Below are positions 26,526 through 34,378 of a stretch of 64,000 nt of DNA, one piece after another. Where the stretch lies: positions 462,501-526,500 of the forward strand of contig NZ_CP146016.1 of the NCBI RefSeq assembly GCF_036967215.1. The letters are read 5' to 3'. This stretch comes from Sulfolobus tengchongensis. Lineage in GTDB: Archaea > Thermoproteota > Thermoprotei_A > Sulfolobales > Sulfolobaceae. Position numbers and translations under genes: made by a program. The notes under the pieces were generated by a model, which saw nothing but the letters and a program-made list of their open reading frames with translations, was not told where the DNA came from and ran no database searches. How positions within the stretch are numbered: position 1 is the first letter of the stretch; the number at the start of each line of letters is the position of its first letter.

Positions 26526-27563
26526 ATGATGAAATCTAAAGCAGCACTTCTGAAAAAGTTCTCAGAACCCTTATCTATAGAAGAAGTTGAAATACCAGAA
26601 CCTAAAGGTGAGGAAGTTCTAATAAGGGTAGGCGGGGCAGGAGTTTGCAGAACGGATTTGAGAATATGGAAGGGAGTAGAAGCAAAACAAGGTTTCAAAT
26701 TACCAATAATATTAGGTCATGAAAACGCTGGAACAGTTGTGGAAGTGGGTGAAAATGTTAGGGATGTAAAGAAAGGAGATAACGTAGTAGTTTACGCAAC
26801 TTGGGGAGATCTGACATGTAGATATTGCAAAGAGGGTAAATTCAACGTTTGCAAAAACCAAGTAATACCGGGACAAACTACTAATGGCGGTTTCTCAGAA
26901 TATATGCTGGTAAACAACTACAGGTGGTTAGTTAAGCTCAACAGTTTAAGCCCAATAGAAGCAGCACCATTAGCAGATGCTGGAACTACTTCCATGGGGG
27001 CCATAAGACAAGCATTACCATTTCTCAACAAATTCGCAGAACCAGTAGTTATAGTAAATGGAATAGGAGGGCTTGCAGTGTATACTATTCAAATACTAAA
27101 GGCATTATTGAAAAACGTAATAGTAGTCGGAGTTTCGAGAAGCAAAAAGCATAGGGATTTAGCGTTAGAGTTGGGAGCAGACTACGCAGTTGAGATGAAG
27201 GAGGCTGAAAAATTAGTTGATAACCTAACTAACGGTTTAGGAGTTCCAGCAGTAATAGATCTAGTTGGAACAGAAGAAACTGTTTACAATCTAACCAGAC
27301 TACTAGCCCAAGAAGGAGCGTTAATATTGGTGGGGATGGAAGGAAAAAGGATAAGTATGGAAACCTTCGATATGGCAGTATGGAATAAGAAACTTTTAGG
27401 TTCGAATTATGGGAATTTAAATGATTTGGAAGACGTTGTAAGATTAGCTGAAAGTAAAAGAATTAAGCCATATATTACTAAATTGCAATTGGAGGAGATA
27501 AATAAGGCATTTAAGGATTTAGATGAGGGAAGAGTTGAGGGAAGGCAAGTAATAATACCTTAA
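26526..27563 (+). CDS. araDH: Zinc-dependent D-arabinose/L-fucose 1-dehydrogenase (MDR family)
   Basis: Closely resembles the structurally known S. solfataricus D-arabinose dehydrogenase (recalled: KSKAALLKKFSEPLSIE..., WGDLTCRYC). It oxidises the C1 hydroxyl of aldoses with NADP(H) to the lactone. I chose the ATG at 26526 (MMKSKAALLKKF; 26529 also possible); the upstream extension is not conserved in style. Catalytic zinc ligands: Cys in GVCRTDLR and His-Glu in LGHENAGTV. The structural zinc site is GDLTCRYCKEGKFNVC with Asp in place of the first Cys. Rossmann motif VIVNGIGGLAVYTIQ. The 346-residue length fits. Divergent from the dehydratase, which would use its product. Confidence 0.88.
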   Translation: MMKSKAALLKKFSEPLSIEEVEIPEPKGEEVLIRVGGAGVCRTDLRIWKGVEAKQGFKLPIILGHENAGTVVEVGENVRDVKKGDNVVVYATWGDLTCRYCKEGKFNVCKNQVIPGQTTNGGFSEYMLVNNYRWLVKLNSLSPIEAAPLADAGTTSMGAIRQALPFLNKFAEPVVIVNGIGGLAVYTIQILKALLKNVIVVGVSRSKKHRDLALELGADYAVEMKEAEKLVDNLTNGLGVPAVIDLVGTEETVYNLTRLLAQEGALILVGMEGKRISMETFDMAVWNKKLLGSNYGNLNDLEDVVRLAESKRIKPYITKLQLEEINKAFKDLDEGRVEGRQVIIP

Positions 27564-27703
27564 TTCAGAAAGTTCATAAATCTAGAAAATTACGGAGATA
27601 TCATAGGAGATTCCTCATCTTATATATAGAGTAATTTGTGAGTAGATACGCCAATATATCAGTCACGTCAGTTTTCTCGTTAATAATCTTTGACTCTTAT
27701 TTA

Positions 27704-27800
27704 CTTTGTGGGAGGTTTTTCAAGATTTACGTTACTCTTTGAATTCTCTTCATAGCGAAGAGAACATATAAAATAAGATAGTTTATAATACTCCACAAAG
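27704..27800 (+). repeat. Family A repeat (MITE-like), copy 1
   Basis: 97 bp with 8-bp perfect terminal inverted repeats CTTTGTGG/CCACAAAG. Interior: TTTCAAGATTTACGTTACTC, a central hairpin CTCTTCATAGCGAAGAG, then AAATAAGATAGTTTATAATA. Sits between araDH and the regulator gene; the first of about 15 copies, all between here and the right edge. Confidence 0.85.
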
Positions 27801-27806
27801 CAACTC

Positions 27807-28874
27807 TTATTTATTCTTCTCATTAACCTCTCTTTGCAGTATTCTAGCCAGTTCTTTTTCTAGATTATCCTTCAATTCTCTTAATGAAATAGACCATTTA
27901 TTCTCTTTAGTGAAATGCTCGTAAGGAATGGAATAAGTTCTGGCGAAATCCCTTAATGGGGTTAGCGGATGAACGTATAGCTTATATGAGAAATTATAGT
28001 TAGAAGATAGCTTACTAATAAATTGCGTAATTTCAAGCAACATGTGATTCTGTCCAATTATAAACGCGTATATTTTATCATCATGCAAATACGAAACCCT
28101 CAAAAGCGTAACTATCCTACTCAACTCCCTAACAATCTCATCCCTAACATCATCAATTATCAAAGTCAGCCTAAAATCAATCTTACCCAAATAAACGTAA
28201 AAAGCATCAACCAAACCCTTACCAATAACGTGATCAAAATAATGAAAAACAACATCATCCCTCGATATACCAAGACTATTAGCAACCTCATCCCAAGATC
28301 TAAAGGGATTAGCTTGTTTCTTTCCCAATACAACAACATCCACCCAATCCGCTTTAAAACCATCTGCCAAATCCGGCAATTGGAAAGGTTCCCTAGGCTT
28401 ATCAAGGATAGAGGATTCAAAAGTCAAACTCTCAAAATTAAACGTCGAGTAATCCACCGGGTAAACCTCCTTCTTGTACTCCATGTGACTTTTAAACTCA
28501 TCAATCAACCCCTTCTCTTGCAGCATTTCGAGGAGTTGTATGAAATCCCACCTCCCAATTGGATAAAGCACGTCTAGCACTAGTGTATTGTTAGTTATGA
28601 CGTCTTTGAGCGATGCGAGTATCATGCCATCCATTAGGTAGTAGAAGTCTAGGGGTTGTAGTTTTGAGCCTTTAGGTAATTTGATTATTGTGTGGAAGAG
28701 TTGTAAGCCAAGTCTATCAGATCTAGGTGAGGGGATGACTAAGGGTTTCAACTGGGATATTATTTCGTTTACGTTTTTTATCCCAGTTAGTTGTTCTAGT
28801 AAGGCTTGGTTGTGATCTCCGAACCTTTGCAAATAGTGTAATAGTTTGGATAAGTTTCTTTTCTCATCAATCAT
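27807..28874 (-). CDS. Probable Lrp/AsnC-like double-HTH regulator, paralogue 1
   Basis: 355 residues; family not certain. The layout suggests two winged-helix/RAM-like halves. The first HTH-like segment is LSKLLHYLQRFGDHNQALLEQLTG (~8-31), followed by strands GLQLFHTIIKLP. The second is SWDEVANSLGISRDDVVFHYF (~194-214), then KIDFRLTLIIDDVRDEIVREL, which resembles an AsnC ligand domain. Nearly identical to the protein at 35071-36141 except for residues ~270-312 and the last dozen. A 46-residue hydrophobic peptide gene lies 72 bp upstream on the same strand, as in the other copy. The DNA for residues 1-~125 is A/C-rich on the coding strand and the rest strongly G/T-rich. Regulator role inferred from fold pattern only. 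Confidence 0.75.
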   Translation of the reverse strand: MIDEKRNLSKLLHYLQRFGDHNQALLEQLTGIKNVNEIISQLKPLVIPSPRSDRLGLQLFHTIIKLPKGSKLQPLDFYYLMDGMILASLKDVITNNTLVLDVLYPIGRWDFIQLLEMLQEKGLIDEFKSHMEYKKEVYPVDYSTFNFESLTFESSILDKPREPFQLPDLADGFKADWVDVVVLGKKQANPFRSWDEVANSLGISRDDVVFHYFDHVIGKGLVDAFYVYLGKIDFRLTLIIDDVRDEIVRELSRIVTLLRVSYLHDDKIYAFIIGQNHMLLEITQFISKLSSNYNFSYKLYVHPLTPLRDFARTYSIPYEHFTKENKWSISLRELKDNLEKELARILQREVNEKNK

Positions 28875-28946
28875 GTTCTAAAAGAATATGTGGGAAGAAT
28901 AAATAAAAGTACCTTTTCACAATTTCTAAAAAATGTTCAACGTATC

Positions 28947-29087
28947 TCAATAAGTACCTGGTGCAATTGACTCTTCTGCATGTCCTATGTGTAGTGCTGC
29001 TAGTATTAATGGTAGTGTTGCTGCTGTTATTATTATTGCTGTTCTTATTATTTGGTTTGAGGCTAACGTGTACATGTTTACTTTCAT
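28947..29087 (-). CDS. 46-residue hydrophobic peptide, paralogue 1
   Basis: A small gene with a GAGG ribosome-binding site 5 nt before its ATG. The peptide has a polar start (MKVNMYTLASNQIIR), one hydrophobic span (IIITAATLPLILAALHIG) and a short acidic tail ending APGTY. The first ~37 residues are identical to the peptide encoded at 34858-34998, while the tails differ. Both copies sit 72 bp before the same regulator-like gene. Duplication with a preserved frame, RBS and spacing supports a real gene. Possibly a membrane-associated signal or toxin-like peptide; no family recognised. Confidence 0.65.
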   Translation of the reverse strand: MKVNMYTLASNQIIRTAIIITAATLPLILAALHIGHAEESIAPGTY

Positions 29088-29785
29088 TTTTCCTCGTATT
29101 AACACTCGCGTATTATTTCCAATAAACGTGATTTTGTAATGGAAAAAATTATTTGTGTGGTTTTAAATGTTAAGTGAAAAATCATGCGATAAAAGATTTA
29201 TATTTAGCACATAATACTTTTGTAAAGTTTTCATGTACAAGGCGAGTATTTAAGGTGAGTATTATGGACTATAATCTAGGATAATTTTGATAAATTAAAA
29301 ATTTTAACTCATGTCTAGTATTAAAGTTTTTCCCAAAAGTATTGTTAGTTGTGTATTTTGTTCTATTCTTCCCATTTGATTGAATATTGTCTTGGAGATT
29401 TAAAAGTTCTTTAGTAATCTTCACGATGGCTTTCTATTTTAACTTTTATAGTAGTTTTCGTAGTAGGTGAGACATTATTTGTAGTTGCTTGATGGGTGGA
29501 AGCATGATGAAAATTAACCCATTGCAGTTTCGATAAAAAAGAGTATATATAATGGAATTTACCGCGATTGTTTGTGCTTGGTTGGGTATTTGAAAGCTAT
29601 CTAGTTTAGTGCGTTCTTTTTATGAAGAGAATTGTAATGTAAATTTTGAAAAACCCCACAATGTAGATTAGCTTGCGGAGTAACTGTATTACTGGTTTAG
29701 CACGTTACTATCGATGCAGAGAGAATTCAAAAACCTCACAAATAGTTAGAGGGCAAGTAATGTTAACATGACTTCATTAGATTTA
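29088..29785. other. Upstream region of peptide/regulator module 1
   Basis: No gene. Around 29285-29330 the reverse complement (ACTTTTGGGAAAAACTTTAA and flanks) matches 34605-34650, so the inverted duplication reaches well beyond the genes. One family A repeat lies at about 29570-29665. The promoter of the ATPase gene begins at 29781. Confidence 0.6.
29570..29665 (-). repeat. Family A repeat, copy 2
   Basis: Reverse orientation: GGGTATTTGAAAGCTATCTA, CTTTTTATGAAGAGAA, ending TTTTGAAAAACCCCACAA. Left terminal repeat degenerate. Confidence 0.75.
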
Positions 29786-29823
29786 AAACTAACGGGGTGT
29801 TAGTTTAATAACAGGGTGTTAGT
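29781..29823 (+). promoter_or_regulatory. TATA box and tandem palindromic operators of ATPase 1
   Basis: ATTTAAA (29781-29787) is followed by AACTAAC-GGGGT-GTTAGTT (29787-29805) and, exactly 19 bp further on, AATAACAGGGTGTTAGT (29807-29823). The second box includes the GTG start codon (29816). The two boxes cover the expected transcription start, so a dimeric protein bound here would block transcription. Autoregulation by the ATPase's own C-terminal winged helix is the simplest idea. Confidence 0.7.
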
Positions 29824-30877
29824 AATTTACTTCGATCACAGGCCTAAGGAGACTAAAGAGGACTTATACGATAGAGAAGAGGAGTTAAGTCAATTGCACT
29901 CATCAATATCTGAACCAATAATTTTGCTAACTGGGATAAGAAGGATAGGAAAGACTTCCGTTCTGAAGGTTTTCTTAAATGACCTAGACTTACCTTACGC
30001 TCTAATTGACGTCAGAACTCCTCTTTCCTCATATAAATCACTCTACACTATCTTCTCAGAAGTCCTTTCGCAAATAAATAAGAAAAAGGGAGTAATTAAG
30101 GAAATACTACAACACATCAACGGGATTTCATTCTTTGGAGTTAACATATCCCTATCGTGGGATCCAAAAACCAGACCCTCTCTTCAAGCAATAATGGATA
30201 GGATAAATGAAATAGGAAAGGTAGTTATAGCATTTGACGAAGCACAGAACCTTAAAGGAAAAATTGGAAATGAGTTCCTCTCCCTTTTGGCACATTGTTA
30301 TGACTATTGCAAAAACGTAACATTCATATTAACTGGTTCTGAAATAGGACTGCTTTACGACTTTTTGAAGATAGAGGATCCATCATCACCTCTTTTTGGA
30401 AGACACATTGAGGAAATAAGATTAAACAGATTCAGTTCAGAGAAGTCATTGGATTTCTTGAGACAAGGGTTTAGACAAGTTGGCATCAACGCATCGGAAA
30501 ACGTTTTAGAATATGCTGTAGAGAAACTCGATGGAATGGTGGGTTGGCTAACTGAATTCGGTTATAGGTGCGTGAAAGCTAAAGAGTTGAGAAAGGAGTT
30601 CGTAGATGAGATTTTGGAATTGGCTAGCAAGACGGTATCAGAGGAATTGAGTCATTTTTCTAAGGAATATGTAATTATAATTGAGGGCATAGCTAAGGGT
30701 TATACTAAGTGGAATGAAATAAAGAGGTATTTTGAGGAGAAGAAAAAGAGAACTATATATGACGCTGAGCTGAGGAGGTATTTAGATAAGCTGGAGAAAA
30801 GAGGTTACGTGAATAGGGTGGATAGGGGAAAGTATGAATTGACTGATCCAGTTGTCAAAAATGCTTTTGCAAGGTAA
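29816..30877 (+). CDS. Archaeal ATPase (PF01637, STAND-like P-loop NTPase with C-terminal wHTH), copy 1
   Basis: 353 residues. N-terminal tag DLYDREEELSQL typical of the family, Walker A LTGIRRIGKTSVLKVF (~38-53), Walker B VVIAFDEAQNL (~135-145), sensor-type segment FILTGSEIGLLYDFL (~170) and PSSPLFGRHIEEI. The C-terminal ~90 residues (GIAKGYTKWNEIKRYF ... YVNRVDRGKYELTDPVV) form a winged-helix domain. The family is expanded in Sulfolobales and methanogens; proposed roles include regulation and defence but none is proven here. The GTG start lies inside a palindromic operator. Paralogous to the gene at 59814-60896. It sits in the core of the 28.9-35 kb inverted-repeat island. Confidence 0.88.
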   Translation: MLVIYFDHRPKETKEDLYDREEELSQLHSSISEPIILLTGIRRIGKTSVLKVFLNDLDLPYALIDVRTPLSSYKSLYTIFSEVLSQINKKKGVIKEILQHINGISFFGVNISLSWDPKTRPSLQAIMDRINEIGKVVIAFDEAQNLKGKIGNEFLSLLAHCYDYCKNVTFILTGSEIGLLYDFLKIEDPSSPLFGRHIEEIRLNRFSSEKSLDFLRQGFRQVGINASENVLEYAVEKLDGMVGWLTEFGYRCVKAKELRKEFVDEILELASKTVSEELSHFSKEYVIIIEGIAKGYTKWNEIKRYFEEKKKRTIYDAELRRYLDKLEKRGYVNRVDRGKYELTDPVVKNAFAR

Positions 30878-30986
30878 GGCAGATAAGGGTTTGTTGGATT
30901 GTTTATATTGCATAATAATTCCGGCCGGAAAGTCTTTACTATCTCGTTATATAGATTGGATGCTGAAACATTACGCAATAACTTTA

Positions 30987-31083
30987 CTTTGTGATGTATT
31001 TGTAAATTAGCTGGTTTGGAACGCTCTTTTTACCATGAAGAGAGTAAGAGAAAGTAACGTAAGTTTTGAAAACCCCCACAAAG
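30987..31083 (-). repeat. Family A repeat, copy 3
   Basis: 97 bp, ends CTTTGTGA... and ...CCCCCACAAAG. Contains TAGCTGGTTTGGAACGCTCT, the ATGAAGAGAG hairpin arm and AGTAACGTAAGTTTTGAAAA. A near full-length, well-conserved copy. Confidence 0.85.
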
Positions 31084-31285
31084 TAAAGTTTTGTATGATA
31101 TTTCTAGTCTTTCTTATTTTGGTCTAAGTATTGTAAAGGGACTTTGTTCACAAATTATAGAAACTTTATGGTAAAAAAGAAAACAGTTTTCACGGCTTCC
31201 AAGTTATCGTTGAAAAGGACTATAATATTGAAATAATAGAGAAAGAAAGAAAAATAATTTAAAGTAAGCAACTATAATTATCATT

Positions 31286-31501
31286 ATGGAACTTGAGGTT
31301 GACCTTAGACAATTTAACTTTTTCTACATATGAGGAATTAAAGGGGAAATTTAAGTGGAATATCCCTAAGTATTTCAATATTGGAGATGCTATCTTAGAC
31401 AGAAAAATAAGAGAAGGATATGGTGATAACATTGCAGTATACTAGGAAGACGAAGAGGGTAATAGAGCGTCTTATACATTTAGGGATATCAAAGGTTTAT
31501 C
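31286..31501 (+). pseudogene. Acyl-/acetyl-CoA synthetase N-terminal fragment
   Basis: Only the first ~70 codons of an AMP-forming acyl-CoA synthetase remain: after a frameshift near 31306 one reads NLTFSTYEELKGKFKWNIPK, YFNIGDAILDRKI, GDNIAVY, then a TAG, then EDEEGNRASYTFRDIKGLS. The TAG (31444-31446) replaces a sense codon. The homology stops exactly where an IS605 left end begins (31502), so an insertion followed by deletion removed the rest of the gene. Confidence 0.75.
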
Positions 31502-31527
31502 TGACAAAAGAACGGACAAGCCTCGCC
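31502..31527 (+). mobile_element. Solo left end of the IS200/IS605 element
   Basis: 26 bp starting TGACAAAAGAACGGACAAGC and ending CTCGCC, identical to 21152-21177 of the intact element. The sequence after it is unrelated. It marks the breakpoint in the acyl-CoA synthetase relic. Confidence 0.85.
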
Positions 31528-31853
31528 CTTCTATTTTACACGTGACGGTGTCCAATATGTATTTTGCACAAAATAATTTAAAAATATACTATTTGTTATA
31601 AAATAAAAACTCCTCCTTGAAACCTTATCATACTGTAAAACAATTAAATAATTATAATATTCAAAATATATTTGAAACGGGTTATAAATTATATTTTATA
31701 TAAAAACTTAACAAATTATTTTGATCTATCTAGTTTTTCCTAGAATTTATAGAAATCTAAACCATAAGGAGAAACTTTGTATCATACAAATTTCTTTATT
31801 AGTATTATGTGCGTTTTCTCTAGCTTAGCAATTGTTATATTAATAAAAACTAC
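31528..31853. other. Gene-free AT-rich stretch
   Basis: Nothing recognisable between the IS scar and the 3' end of the MNT gene. Confidence 0.5.
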
Positions 31854-32198
31854 CTATATTATTTCTATGACTTTTTTAGCATGCTTAAGATATTCTTTTG
31901 CCCTTTCTTCATCTACAACGTGTAACTCTATTGGTGCTCCAAAAGGCAAATCGTATTTTTCCATTGCAATATTAAATATTCTCTTTTTCAATTCAATTCT
32001 ATCTTTGTCAGTTAAATGATAAGGGAAGATTATTAAGATATCAATGTCGCTTAACACTGTTATTCTGTCTTCAGCGACACCACCAAAAACGTAAACTTTT
32101 GCGTTCTTATCTACATCTTTAACTGCCTTATTGACTTTCTCAGCGTATTCTCTCCATCTCCTTAAGTGCTCAAACTTAAATTTAACCCAGCTTGACAC
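31854..32198 (-). CDS. MNT-type minimal nucleotidyltransferase (antitoxin), module 1
   Basis: Partner of the HEPN gene in a HEPN-MNT toxin-antitoxin pair; characterised MNT antitoxins of this class AMPylate the HEPN toxin. About 114 residues from the GTG at 32198 (MSSWVKFKFEHLRRW); an upstream TTG at 32216 would add six residues. The polymerase-beta-like motif is VYVFGGVAEDRITVLSDIDILI: the usual GS is GG, and the two catalytic Asp (SDIDIL) are present. A third acidic position is likely in PIELHVVDEE. It overlaps the HEPN stop by 17 bp, giving translational coupling. Confidence 0.85.
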   Translation of the reverse strand: MSSWVKFKFEHLRRWREYAEKVNKAVKDVDKNAKVYVFGGVAEDRITVLSDIDILIIFPYHLTDKDRIELKKRIFNIAMEKYDLPFGAPIELHVVDEERAKEYLKHAKKVIEII

Positions 32199-32607
32199 GT
32201 TTACTAATCTCCTCAAGCTTATTTATGATTTTTTCAGCCACGGAGATGGCATTCTCAGCCTGACTTTTATCATATTCCATCTCACCGTATCTACTTTCTG
32301 TATAAGCATCTTCTAGCTCTGAAAGAGTTTGTTTATATTCAGTAGCCAACTCTTGCACCTCATTAGCTAGATCTGTATAATTATTCTCTCTTAATAATTT
32401 CACTAAGTAGGAAAATAAAGTTCTAACCTGGTGAGACTTAAACTCAGATGCAAACAATTCAAAGAGTATGGCCTTTAGGAAAAGTTGAATTGCTTCTTCA
32501 GCATGAAACATTGCTAGATCGTAAAAACTATCGTTTAAGTCTTTTTTCGCATCATCTAAAAACTGTAATGCTCTTTTTTTAAGTCTTTGAACCTTTAATC
32601 CACTCAC
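32182..32607 (-). CDS. HEPN-domain protein (toxin), module 1
   Basis: 141 residues, all helical. The HEPN core includes DLAMFHAEEAIQLFLKAILFE (~30-50), a hydrophobic pairing helix typical of HEPN, and a later segment EDAYTESRYGEMEYDKSQAE (~107-126), where the R-x(n)-polar catalytic region lies, though the classical R-x4-6-H is not obvious. HEPN toxins are mostly RNases; here Arg and Tyr of SRY would be the best candidates. GTG start at 32607, with a TTTATC/GATAAA palindrome immediately upstream. Overlaps the MNT gene downstream. Confidence 0.83.
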   Translation of the reverse strand: MSGLKVQRLKKRALQFLDDAKKDLNDSFYDLAMFHAEEAIQLFLKAILFELFASEFKSHQVRTLFSYLVKLLRENNYTDLANEVQELATEYKQTLSELEDAYTESRYGEMEYDKSQAENAISVAEKIINKLEEISKRVKLG

Positions 32608-32609
32608 AC

Positions 32610-32625
32610 TTTATCTTTTGATAAA
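32610..32625 (-). promoter_or_regulatory. Palindrome before the HEPN-MNT operon
   Basis: TTTATC-TTTT-GATAAA, two bases upstream of the HEPN start codon, with an AT-rich TATA-like stretch beyond (32626-32637). The position fits an autoregulatory operator of a toxin-antitoxin operon. Low-complexity AT composition means it could be chance. Confidence 0.4.
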
Positions 32626-32723
32626 TAATTATAAAAAATAATTCGTTTTGTGTTAGCATGCGTTACAATAAAATAAGAAGAAAAGGAAAGCTTAGTGCAT
32701 CTCTGAGAGTGAAGATTTAGCTA

Positions 32724-32822
32724 CTTTGTGGGCTATTTGTAAAACTATCTGGTTTAGAACGCTCTTTTTACTATGGAGAGAATGTGAAAAAGTAACGTAA
32801 GTTTTTGAAAAACTCAACAAAG
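32724..32822 (-). repeat. Family A repeat, copy 4
   Basis: CTTTGTGGGCTATTTGTAAA ... AGTAACGTAAGTTTTTGAAA, ending CAACAAAG; ~99 bp, well conserved. Confidence 0.85.
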
Positions 32823-32924
32823 CAAATCATTAGTACTAATAACGTTGAAAGTTTACGCGTAATATCGGGAAAATTTCTATATGACGGCAAATATTAAATT
32901 AAAGTATTTTAACAGATATAGGAT

Positions 32925-33014
32925 AGTGTGTGTATCATTTGAAAACTAGACGATAATTCTATGAGTAGTCCTGATATAGAGAATAGCCTCAATTTTCAGA
33001 AAATCCACAAACTA
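32925..33014 (+). repeat. Family B repeat, copy 3
   Basis: GTGTGTGTATCATTTGAAAA ... CAATTTTCAGAAAATCCACA, aligned end to end with the copy at 15303. It lies ~100 bp after a family A copy and before cas6. Confidence 0.7.
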
Positions 33015-33248
33015 GATATAGGAGAATCTTAAAGATTATCTTTAGAGGGAAAGTTTGACTTTCACGAGAGAGGATATAATCGTTCTACGTGAACTATAAT
33101 AAGTAGTGGTGTTGCTAAATGGAATCGTCAATACTAGGTTATTGTCATGAAAAGTCTTTGTATGATACATACTATAGTCATGATACCTTTTCATTATTAT
33201 TAAAAATAACTGTTCTGAACATTTCCCGTGACACTTGCAAATAACAAT

Positions 33249-33257
33249 CTTTATAAA
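33249..33257 (+). promoter_or_regulatory. TATA box of cas6
   Basis: TTTATAAAT, 38-46 nt before the ATG at 33295. This favours that start; the in-frame ATG-less extension to 33235 would begin upstream of the promoter. Confidence 0.5.
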
Positions 33258-33294
33258 TCGATTCGTCTATTTAACCTTTGGGGCAAGAGCTTTC

Positions 33295-34146
33295 ATGCAT
33301 ATTTTTAAGGTCAACTATTCTCTAATTCCATTACACGACGTTATATTGCCAGTTCCCTCATCCAAAGTCTTAAAAAACTTAATATTATCGGGTAAGTTCT
33401 TGCCATCACTAGCTAAGTTAGTTGAATCTGAGATTAAGAGTAAACCCCTTTTCATATCAGCTTTGGGTAACGGTGAATTCAGATACTTAAGCAGTGATGA
33501 CGTTATGAGTGTTAAGGCTAACTCTAAGCTTAACGGATTCATCTCCTTTCCTTACGTCGAGAAGGTTTATAATGAGATATCTGAGGGAGTTTACGAAACC
33601 CCTTACGGAAAATTTTCATTAATCATCAACAGCATAGAAATTTTAGATATTCAAAGTATCAGAGTTGAAGACTACATGAATAATAACATTTACGTAGAAT
33701 TCGTCACCCCAGCTTTACTATCATCTAAAGTACTTCTCCCCCCTTCCTTAAAAGAGAAATATAAGAAAATTAAGCCAGGATTTTCCCTTTTACCCTCTGT
33801 GGGGCTAATTCTTGCTTACGCATATAGGAGTTATTATAGCATTTTGGGAAGAACTGATGAGCAAGAGTGGAGTATTAGAGCGTTTAAATTAGGTGTACTA
33901 TCTAACGCATTAGCTAAAATAGTGGGATTTAACTTGAGCCCAAAAACCGTACTAATAGGGAGAGATGATAGGAACAATTTAAGAAAAAGCAGAGGCGTAG
34001 TAGGTTGGATAGAGTTTGATATAGCTGAGAGGAAAATGAAGAAATTAGCCATAAAATACCTCATAATATCCTCTTATTTAGGTTTAGGAAGGAGCAGAGG
34101 AATTGGATTAGGAGAAATTAAAGTGATGCTTAAGAAGAACAAGTGA
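33295..34146 (+). CDS. cas6: Stand-alone Cas6 CRISPR RNA endonuclease
   Basis: Cas6 cleaves CRISPR precursor RNA within repeats. 283 residues from the ATG at 33295 (MHIFKVNYSLIPLHDVILP). The RAMP layout is visible: N-terminal ferredoxin-like strand FKVNYSLIPL, helix SSKVLKNLILSGKF, a middle region YVEFVTPALLSSKVLLPP, and the C-terminal glycine-rich loop YLGLGRSRGIGLGEIKVML, diagnostic of Cas6. GVVGWIEFDI is the preceding conserved strand. No CRISPR array or other cas gene occurs anywhere in this window, so it would act on arrays elsewhere or do something else. It lies in the inverted-repeat island between two HEPN-MNT loci, with repeats on both sides. Confidence 0.85.
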   Translation: MHIFKVNYSLIPLHDVILPVPSSKVLKNLILSGKFLPSLAKLVESEIKSKPLFISALGNGEFRYLSSDDVMSVKANSKLNGFISFPYVEKVYNEISEGVYETPYGKFSLIINSIEILDIQSIRVEDYMNNNIYVEFVTPALLSSKVLLPPSLKEKYKKIKPGFSLLPSVGLILAYAYRSYYSILGRTDEQEWSIRAFKLGVLSNALAKIVGFNLSPKTVLIGRDDRNNLRKSRGVVGWIEFDIAERKMKKLAIKYLIISSYLGLGRSRGIGLGEIKVMLKKNK

Positions 34147-34245
34147 ATCTTTAGCCTGGTGCGTCAGCAAGCATTGTTCTTATTCGATATGCCTTAAGTA
34201 AAAAATAAAGTGAATAATGAAATTCTAATGTGTTCTTATAACATC

Positions 34246-34378
34246 CTTTGTGAGGTGTTTCAAAATTTACGTTACTCTTTCATATTCTCCTCATAGGAAA
34301 AGATAACGTACCAAACCAGATAGTTTCCTACGGTTATTCAACAGTTTGATTGTTAGAGGCGAAGCATGTAATGCCTCC
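34246..34378 (+). repeat. Composite repeat: family A copy 5 joined to element C
   Basis: 34246-34328 is a forward family A copy (CTTTGTGAGG, AAAATTTACGTTACTCTTTC, CCAAACCAGATAGTTT) lacking its right terminal repeat. At CCTACGGTTATTCAACAG it continues into element C, ending in the hairpin AGGCGAAGCATGTAATGCCT. The same A-C junction occurs at 59554-59688. Confidence 0.8.

Noticed and set aside
28023-28577. 184-codon open frame antisense to regulator paralogue 1 (also 35368-35715 antisense to paralogue 2)
   Set aside because: Conserved only because the sense genes are near identical; the strongly skewed sense codons remove stops on the other strand. No start context and a low-complexity product.
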